The notes beneath the pieces were generated by a model that saw only the letters and a program-made list of their open reading frames with translations, had not been told where the DNA came from and ran no database searches. From Bostrychus sinensis (Eukaryota; Chordata; Actinopteri; Gobiiformes; Eleotridae), in contig CM036247.1 of NCBI GenBank assembly GCA_020698575.1, positions 4,229,976-4,293,975 on the forward strand: DNA of 64,000 nt, written 5' to 3'. Every line of letters starts with the position of its first letter. Within the stretch, counting starts at the first letter, position 1. Positions 57,672-64,000 of this stretch are shown here, one piece after another. The translations under genes were made by a program, and so were the position numbers.

Positions 57672-57948
57672 CTGAACAAAAAAAAAAAAAAAAAAAAAAA
57701 AGACAGAGACCTACTTTATAAGAACAAAGTCTGTGGCATAAATGTCCAGATACCAGGGCAAACATGTTCTTTAAATGGAGGAAGTTACTGTAGTCACACT
57801 TTTAACCAGAAATCAGAAAACATGGGTCAGTATCAGCATCATGTGAAGAATAAATCCATACAACCTATATAATCACATAACCAGCCATATCTGGATGCAT
57901 TTTAACACAGCCATAGTTTAATTCAGTTTTATCACTAAAGCAAGTCTA

Positions 57949-58381
57949 GTGACATGTTGGTTGAATGAAAGTAACTTTAAGCCAGAATTTGCCAGGGGTA
58001 TGAATAATTTCGGGCTTCACTGTATACATATAAAACAAACAAACAAACAAAAAATACTTGAGTGATAGTATTTTTTTCTCCAAAAAGTACTCATTAGTAC
58101 TCATATTACTAGTACTACAGTTACAACAAATAGAACACTGTTGTGATTGAATTATATTACATTAATTATATTATAAGGATTATGTGCAAGTGCGAGATAG
58201 GGCTAAAAACTCCCATCACAACAAGCAGATGAGTTTCAGAGACCAGACGTCAGGTCTGACTCGTGACCTGTGTGATGTGGAAATGAGTGACAGTCAGTTT
58301 ATTTTTCACAAGAACAAAGTCTGAGGCAATAACAAAAACAATCAAATAAAACAGGAATAAACCAGAACTAAACCAGAACTA
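57949..58381. repeat. About 433-bp duplicated segment, copy 2
   Basis: Near-identical to 33,426-33,858, same orientation, 24.5 kb away in the same gene. Its right end runs straight into the 11-bp array. Confidence 0.9.
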
Positions 58382-59257
58382 ATCCAGAATTAATCCAGAA
58401 CTAAACCAGTACTAAACCAGAACTAAGCCAGAACTAAACCAGAACTAATCCAGAACTAAACCAGTACTAAAACAGAACTAAACCAGGACTAAACCAGTAC
58501 TAAACCAGAACTAAACCAGTACTAAACCAGGACTAAAACAGAACTAAACCAGAACTAAACCAGTACTAAAACAGAACTAAACCAGGACTAAACCAGTACT
58601 AAACTAGTACTAAACCAGGTCTAAACCAGGACTAAACCAGGTCTAAACCAGGTCTAAACCAGGACTAAACCAGGACTAAACCAGAACTAAACCAGTACTA
58701 AACTAGAACTAAACCAGAATTAAACCAGGTCTAAACCAGGACTAAACCAGGTCTAAACCAGGTCTAAACCAGGACTAAACCAGAACTAAACCAGAACTAA
58801 ACCAGTACTAAACTAGTACTAAACCAGAATTAAACCAGGTCTAAACCAGGACTAAACCAGGTCTAAACCAGGACTAAACCAGTACTAAACCAGAACTAAA
58901 CCAGTACTAAACTAGTACTAAACCAGAACTAAACCAGAATTAAACCAGGTCTAAACCAGGACTAAACCAGGTCTAAACCAGGTCTAAACCAGGACTAAAC
59001 CAGTACTAAACCAGTACTAAACCAGTACTAAACCAGAATTAAACCAGGACTAAACCAGGTCTAAACCAGGTCTAAACCAGTACTAAACCAGTACTAAACT
59101 AGTACTAAACCAGAACTAAACCAGAATTAAACCAGGTCTAAACCAGGACTAAACCAGGTCTAAACCAGGTCTAAACCAGGACTAAACCAGTACTAAACCA
59201 GGACTAAACCAGTACTAAACCAGGACTAAACCAGGACTAAACCAGGTCTAAACCAGT
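58360..59257. repeat. 11-bp minisatellite (ACTAAACCAG-R)n, second array
   Basis: About 80 units, with variants AACTAAACCAG, TACTAAACCAG, GACTAAACCAG and GTCTAAACCAG in repeated higher-order blocks, for example the series around ACTAAACTAGTACTAAACC. It shares its core unit with the array at 1-1,997 but has a different variant set. Confidence 0.96.
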
Positions 59258-59269
59258 ATGCCGTTTATT

Positions 59270-59565
59270 CCAAAACCTGTGACAGAAGACCGCGTCTCAC
59301 GAACGAGACTCAAAGCAGAATCAAAATAGCACACACACTTCATGCAGCTGGTCTCATGTTTTCCTCTACACCGGTTTTAAAAGTGTTAGCGGTTCGCTAG
59401 TAAACAAATCGCGCACCACGATGACGTAGCAGCCTGTCGCCCTCAGAGGTGGCACGGATCATTTTTTGCAGCTGTGAGCGCGGGCCGGCGGGGGACTCAG
59501 ACCCCCCCCAGTCGTACCTGTGCACAGCACGGTTCGAATGGCCCTAGTGTGAGTACGCCCTTAAT
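59270..59565. mobile_element. Probable hAT-like fragment, CpG-rich
   Basis: The right end GTGCACAGCACGGTTCGAATGG, then CCCTAGTGTGAGTACGCCC, resembles ends of fish hAT elements. CG-rich patches (GAGCGCGGGCCGGCGGGGG) may come from the element and not from a gene promoter. The left end is not defined. Confidence 0.35.
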
Positions 59566-59738
59566 CAGAGAAAAATAATATATTCTCTATCAATTTTAGT
59601 CACCTAATAAGTATTCCATAGCTGTTAGCAGAGGCGCATATCAACATAGCAATAAAATAGAACACTCTTCTATGGCTATGCATAATCCGTTACCATGGAA
59701 ACCGATGTACTGTGGGCGGGGCTAAAGTTCAAAGCCAA

Positions 59739-59806
59739 ACCGATGACGTCACAAAGCACAGAAGGCTTTGAGGTCAAAGCCTTCTGTGCTTTGTGACATC
59801 ATCGGT
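59739..59806. promoter_or_regulatory. 68-bp near-perfect palindrome containing a CRE-like site
   Basis: Two 33-bp arms with a single mismatch flank a 2-bp loop (59,772-59,773). The left arm contains TGACGTCA, the CREB/ATF consensus; the mismatch makes the right-arm copy TGACATCA. It lies about 200 bp upstream of the plus-strand start codon. A promoter role is inferred; a transposon hairpin or transcribed hairpin is possible. Confidence 0.6.
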
Positions 59807-59890
59807 GCAGCCTTTGACCTTGCTGGTTCATTTGGAGTCTGACCTGAGCAGACATTCAGTCATTCAGCTCAGAGCAGCGATCGAGAAATA

Positions 59891-59955
59891 CAGCAGCGAA
59901 ATACAGCAGCGAAATACAGCAGCGAAATACAGCAGCGAAATACAGCAGCGACAAA
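59891..59955 (+). repeat. 13-bp tandem repeat in the presumed 5' leader
   Basis: Five head-to-tail copies of CAGCAGCGAAATA (the last with a small insertion) precede the plus-strand gene. Just after them, at 59,963-59,968, is GAAGGTAAGT, a strong splice-donor match. The reading frame of the gene is open from about 59,848 but has no ATG upstream of 60,007. Confidence 0.8.
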
Positions 59956-60006
59956 TACACTGAAGGTAAGTTACCCCCTGGAAATAAATATATAAACGGT
60001 TCTAAA

Positions 60007-63000
60007 ATGAGCAGCCCTAGAACCAGCCCCAACCAGGACCGGGTGAAGTCTGCGGAGGTTAGACTTCCCTCCAGCGGCATCCCCATGGATGAGATGGTGC
60101 CCACTCGAGTGAGCAGCAGAGAAGACCACGTCGCCCACATCTCCCCTGAGGTCTATGAGCAGCAGCACCTTGAGTCTCCAGGACAGTCCCGGATGGACGT
60201 CCCTGTATCCAGTCCATTGATGTGGAGAGTCTCCACCTCAGTGCGGCAAGACATCCTCAGGCTCGGGGAGGAGCAGCACCTTGAGTCTCCAGGACAGTCC
60301 CGGATAGATGTCCCTGTATCCAGTCCAGCGATGTGGAGAGTCCCCAGTGCCCTGACTGAAGAGGAGGCAGAGGCGCTGAGGGATGAGATGGTGCCCACTC
60401 GTGTGAGCAGCAGAGAGTTGTCCAGTGCCCTGACTGAAGAGGAGGCAGAGGCACTGAGGGATGAGATGGTGCCCACTCGTGTGAGCAGCAGAGAGTTGTC
60501 CAGTGCCCTGACTGAAGAGGAGGCAGAGGTGCTGATGGAGGAGATCGTGCCCACTCCAGTGAGCAGCAGAGAGTTGTCCAGTCCCCTGACTGAAGAGGAG
60601 GCAGAGGCGCTGATGGAGGAGATCGTGCCCACTCCAGTGAGCAGCAGAGAGTTGTCCAGTCCCCAGGCTGAAGAGGAGGCAGAGGCGCTGATGGAGGAGA
60701 TGGTGCCCACTCCAGTGAGCAGCAGAGAAGACCACGTCGCCCACATCTCCCCTGAGGTCTATGAGCAGCAGCACCTTGAGTCTCCAGGACAGTCCCGGAT
60801 GGACGTCCCTGTATCCAGTCCATTGATGTGGAGAGTCTCCACCTCAGTGCGGCAAGACATCCTCAGGCTCGGGGAGGAGCAGCACCTTGAGTCTCCAGGA
60901 CAGTCCCGGATAGATGTCCCTGTATCCAGTCCAGTGATGTGGAGAGTCCCCAGTGCCCTGACTGAAGAGGAGGCAGAGGCGCTGAGGGATGAGATGGTGC
61001 CCACTCGTGTGAGCAGCAGAGAGTTGTCCAGTGCCCTGACTGAAGAGGAGGCAGAGGCGCTGAGGGATGAGATGGTGCCCACTCGTGTGTGCAGCAGAGA
61101 GTTGTCCAGTGCCCTGACTGAAGAGGAGGCAGAGGCGCTGAGGGATGAGATGGTGCCCACTCGTGTGAGCAGCAGAGAGTTGTCCAGTGCCCTGACTGAA
61201 GAGGAGGCAGAGGCACTGAGGGATGAGATGGTGCCCACTCGTGTGAGCAGCAGAGAGTTGTCCAGTGCCCTGACTGAAGAGGAGGCAGAGGCGCTGATGG
61301 AGGAGATCGTGCCCACTCCAGTGAGCAGCAGAGAGTTGTCCAGTGCCCTGACTGAAAAGGAGGCAGAGGCGCTGATGGAGGAGATCGTGCCCACTCCAGT
61401 GAGCAGCAGAGAGTTGTCCAGTGCCCTGACTGAAAAGGAGGCAGAGGCGCTGATGGAGGAGATCGTGCCCACTCCAGTGAGCAGCAGAGAGTTGTCCAGT
61501 GCCCTGACTGAAAAGGAGGCAGAGGCGCTGATGGAGGAGATCGTGCCCACTCCAGTGAGCAGCAGAGCCTCAGAAGAGGAACAGGCCAAAGCCTCTCCTC
61601 TGAACAAGATGGTCCCAAACATCTCCACCGACAAGATCCAGCCTCTGGTGGTCTCATTTTGGGACAAAGTGACCACTCTGGACCTCTCAGATCAGGACTC
61701 CAGGAGGCTAATTGCAAAGATGTTCCTCGAGCTCATTTCTATGATCGCCAACCTGATCCTGGAGACCTTTAACAACACTGTGTTAGCCGAGAGACAGGGA
61801 GAGCACCCCCTGCTTGTGTCTGAGGAGGCAGTGAGGAAAGCGGTGCACCCCAGCCTCTGTGAGAGCTTCAAGGCAGCATTAGGCTCCACTCACCAAGCCA
61901 TGACTGAACTGTTCAATCTGGTGAGCAGTGAGGTGGCTAACAAGGTCAACTCTGCCCTGTGCTGCAGCCGAGTAGAGGACAAGCGTCTGGTGATCCCTGA
62001 GGATGACGACTACAGGCCGTCCAAAGACAAGCTCAAACCTATGGTCCGCCACGCCAGAGCCATGCTGAGGGCTTTCAAGAATGGACTGAAACTCAGGAAA
62101 AGCTGCCTTCCCTGTTGTGGACGTGTCCCCTCTGAGGAGATACAAGAGGTCACTGCTCCTAAAATAGAGACACCCACAACATCTCCAGCAGTAGTCACTA
62201 AAACACCAGTGACAGCTCTATCTACACTGCCAGAGCAGGACTCCCCCAGTGCCAGCCTGAGAGCAGCCACTGAAGAGGTCCAATACATCCTGGAGAAGGT
62301 AGCCGTGCAGCTGAGCAAAGAGGACACATGGAGCCTGAGCAACGACAGCCAGGACACAGCCTCCACCATCGTCAGCATCCTCATGGACGAGATTACTCTG
62401 ATCCAGGGAGGCTCAGGAGGATTGCCCATCATTGCAGAGCAGGACGGCATCTATGTCACCAGGATGCCCCGTTTGACAGGAGTGGCCCAGAAGATTAAGG
62501 CCTTCTTCGTGCTGTGCTATGCTAAAGCCATCTTCTGCATGTCACTGAGAAGACTGTGCTGCCAGCCCTGCACACGCCGGGATGTTTCCCTGGAGGAAGT
62601 GATGGAGCAGGCCTCTCCTCTGTTGAAGGAGTTGGTCCAGGAGGAGGCCACTGAGGACCAAGAGCGGGACGTGTACCAGAGGCTGTCCCAGGACATCGGA
62701 GATGGACAGTACAGAGAGCTGAGTGAGCAGCTCACCGAAGTCATCTCTCACAACGTGGCTCCAAGAAAAGGATTCAAGGAGTTCAGGAGAAAGGTCCAAG
62801 CTGAGGTAAGGTCAATCATGGAGAACATTCAGAGTTGGCTTCAGATCCAGCAGCAGCTGCCATACCCAAAAGACCCGGTCCAGCAAGCCCTGGCGAGGGT
62901 CAGACTACTTTTCTTCAGAATGTCCAGTCCCCGCCTCAGGATCACAGACCGAGAAGACCACGTCGCCCACATCTCCCCTGAGATCTATGAGCAGCAACAC

Positions 63001-63702
63001 CTTGAGTCTCCAGGACAGTCCCAGATGGACGTCCCTGTATCCAGTCCAGCGATGTGGAGAGTCCCCACCTCAGTGCGGCAAGACGTCCTCAGGCTCGGGG
63101 AGGAGCAGCACCTTGAGTCTCCAGGACAGTCCCGGATAGATGTCCCTGTATCCAGTCCATTGATGTGGAGAGTTCCTACCTCAGTGCGGCAAGACATCCT
63201 CAGGCTCGGAGAGCAGCAGCACCTTGAGTCTCCAGGACAGTCCCGGATAGATGTCCCTGTATCCAGTCCATTGATGTGGAGAGTCCCCACCTCAGTGCGG
63301 CAAGACATCCTCAGGCTCAGGGAGCCCAATCAGTGGAACATGGTCAAGTATAACGGCCTGGTTCATGAGGTGGTGACCAGGATCTTTCAGAACAAACAAG
63401 GACCTGAAGTGACTGCTCTGACCCTAGCCCTGATGAAGCAGCTGGAGCCTCAGGTCGCTCAGTGGGACGTGAAAGTGAAGCCGGACATACGGCACATTGA
63501 GGACGTGGCTCGAGCAGTGTACCGAGACCTGTGCAGGGGCAAGAAGAAGGAATGGGTGTCCCAGGCAGCCTGGGCTCAGCCAGATTTCAGCACTGAGGTC
63601 TTGGAAACCATCTACAAACATCTGACAACGCCAGAGAAGAAGAAACGCACACTAGGATCGTTCCTACGCTCAGTGTGCCGCGCCTTCTGCAGGGCGGAGT
63701 AA
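60007..63702 (+). CDS. Intronless repeat-rich protein of unknown family, 1231 residues
   Basis: One uninterrupted frame, GC-rich compared with its surroundings, with protein-like repeats conserved in frame. Layout: leader 1-38; an EDHVAHISPE block at 39; two 37-residue units (EQQHLESPGQS..SSPLMWRV..) at 51-113, the second cut short; five 26-residue units (SSALTEEEAEAL..EMVPTRVSSREL) at 114-240; the whole block again at 241-520 with eight 26-residue units. Residues about 521-982 are unique and predicted largely helical, with cysteine clusters near 651 (CC), 700 (CLPCC) and 851 (CCQPC). A third EDHV block with three 37-residue units occupies 983-1105. The tail 1106-1231 ends in a basic stretch with VCRAFCRAE. 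No signal peptide, transmembrane segment or catalytic motif is visible. Cysteine-plus-basic clusters could be lipidated or bind metal (inference). Start: ATG with purine at -3; a second in-frame ATG is codon 27. It may be a retrogene or a lineage-specific gene. Confidence 0.82.
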   Translation: MSSPRTSPNQDRVKSAEVRLPSSGIPMDEMVPTRVSSREDHVAHISPEVYEQQHLESPGQSRMDVPVSSPLMWRVSTSVRQDILRLGEEQHLESPGQSRIDVPVSSPAMWRVPSALTEEEAEALRDEMVPTRVSSRELSSALTEEEAEALRDEMVPTRVSSRELSSALTEEEAEVLMEEIVPTPVSSRELSSPLTEEEAEALMEEIVPTPVSSRELSSPQAEEEAEALMEEMVPTPVSSREDHVAHISPEVYEQQHLESPGQSRMDVPVSSPLMWRVSTSVRQDILRLGEEQHLESPGQSRIDVPVSSPVMWRVPSALTEEEAEALRDEMVPTRVSSRELSSALTEEEAEALRDEMVPTRVCSRELSSALTEEEAEALRDEMVPTRVSSRELSSALTEEEAEALRDEMVPTRVSSRELSSALTEEEAEALMEEIVPTPVSSRELSSALTEKEAEALMEEIVPTPVSSRELSSALTEKEAEALMEEIVPTPVSSRELSSALTEKEAEALMEEIVPTPVSSRASEEEQAKASPLNKMVPNISTDKIQPLVVSFWDKVTTLDLSDQDSRRLIAKMFLELISMIANLILETFNNTVLAERQGEHPLLVSEEAVRKAVHPSLCESFKAALGSTHQAMTELFNLVSSEVANKVNSALCCSRVEDKRLVIPEDDDYRPSKDKLKPMVRHARAMLRAFKNGLKLRKSCLPCCGRVPSEEIQEVTAPKIETPTTSPAVVTKTPVTALSTLPEQDSPSASLRAATEEVQYILEKVAVQLSKEDTWSLSNDSQDTASTIVSILMDEITLIQGGSGGLPIIAEQDGIYVTRMPRLTGVAQKIKAFFVLCYAKAIFCMSLRRLCCQPCTRRDVSLEEVMEQASPLLKELVQEEATEDQERDVYQRLSQDIGDGQYRELSEQLTEVISHNVAPRKGFKEFRRKVQAEVRSIMENIQSWLQIQQQLPYPKDPVQQALARVRLLFFRMSSPRLRITDREDHVAHISPEIYEQQHLESPGQSQMDVPVSSPAMWRVPTSVRQDVLRLGEEQHLESPGQSRIDVPVSSPLMWRVPTSVRQDILRLGEQQHLESPGQSRIDVPVSSPLMWRVPTSVRQDILRLREPNQWNMVKYNGLVHEVVTRIFQNKQGPEVTALTLALMKQLEPQVAQWDVKVKPDIRHIEDVARAVYRDLCRGKKKEWVSQAAWAQPDFSTEVLETIYKHLTTPEKKKRTLGSFLRSVCRAFCRAE

Positions 63703-64000
63703 ATCCTCGGCCCTGACACCGCCACCAGTCAGTGACCAGCAGGCCCGAAGTCCATCCTAGACCTCTTGGTTTATGGAGGGCTTGGACTCGGTCTCAGACC
63801 TGGTTCGGATGGGACTGAAGTTCCTGTGCACTTCCTAAAGTCCTGAAGCTCCTAGACCTGAGCAGGAAAGCTCCTCGGCACCGAACGCCTAGCAGAGAAT
63901 CCTGTCATACGCCCCTGAGAGACTCTGAAGGAGTGTCTGTGTTCACTGGGACGTGTGAGGGGACTTTCTGTTAGAAAGGTTTGATGTGGAGGAGTAACCA
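63703..64000. other. 3' flank of the plus-strand gene, nothing recognised
   Basis: GC-moderate sequence directly after the TAA stop. I see no AATAAA poly(A) signal before the window ends, so the 3' UTR probably continues outside. Confidence 0.5.

Noticed and set aside
59460..59530. CpG-rich patch taken as promoter of the plus-strand gene
   Set aside because: It appears to belong to a transposon end and lies about 480 bp upstream; not enough to call a promoter.
59521..59546. Possible exon between CACACTAG and GTACGA on the minus strand
   Set aside because: The sequence resembles the end of a hAT-type element; the 26-nt frame has no link to the collagen linker.
60153..61717. Long minus-strand frames opposite the repeat gene (up to 305 codons)
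   Set aside because: Shadows of the in-frame repeats of the plus-strand gene; they carry no independent motif or start.

Overview
The window is a stretch of vertebrate, almost certainly teleost fish, genome. Short phase-0 Gly-X-Y exons lie in very long AT-rich introns. The introns are packed with fish-type repeats: hAT, Tc1/mariner and TTAA-target non-autonomous DNA transposons, L2-type LINE tails, a tRNA-derived SINE, and large micro- and minisatellites. No prokaryotic feature, rRNA, functional tRNA or CRISPR array was seen.

Layout. (1) From about 3.4 to 57.7 kb the minus strand carries the middle of one collagen alpha-chain gene: 20 coding exons, 1298 coding bases. Transcription runs from high to low coordinates. 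Exons at 57.6, 56.2 and 54.9 kb encode an acidic, proline-rich non-collagenous segment ending in Cys-Asp-Cys. The next 17 exons, plus the end of the 54.9 kb exon, encode 112 uninterrupted Gly-X-Y triplets. The 5' start (TSPN or vWA domains, signal peptide) and the 3' end lie outside the window. The paralogue could not be decided. (2) At 60,007-63,702 on the plus strand is a single open frame of 1231 codons with no intron. The protein holds 13 copies of a 26-residue acidic repeat, seven of a 37-residue repeat, and helical segments ending in cysteine clusters. I do not recognise the family. It is the most unusual object here. A 68-bp near-perfect palindrome with a CRE-like TGACGTCA core lies about 200 bp upstream of it. 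(3) The window opens with about 2 kb of an 11-bp minisatellite; a related array sits at 58.4-59.3 kb.

The intron sequence is a record of repeat birth. Several arrays have an unexpanded sister copy in the same window: the 11-bp minisatellite (seed at 33.8 kb, array at 58.4 kb), a 34-bp array inside an L2 tail (few units at 44.2 kb, 14 units at 55.2 kb), and a 16-bp array at 23.8 kb with one orphan unit at 25.9 kb. Four TAG/CTA trinucleotide arrays also lie in introns, one containing a roughly 730-bp tandem duplication. Long open frames inside these arrays (7.0, 23.8, 33.9, 35.2-37.1 kb) are repeat artefacts, not genes.

There is no operon-like cooperation: the collagen gene and the repeat-rich plus-strand gene are independent units in opposite orientation.
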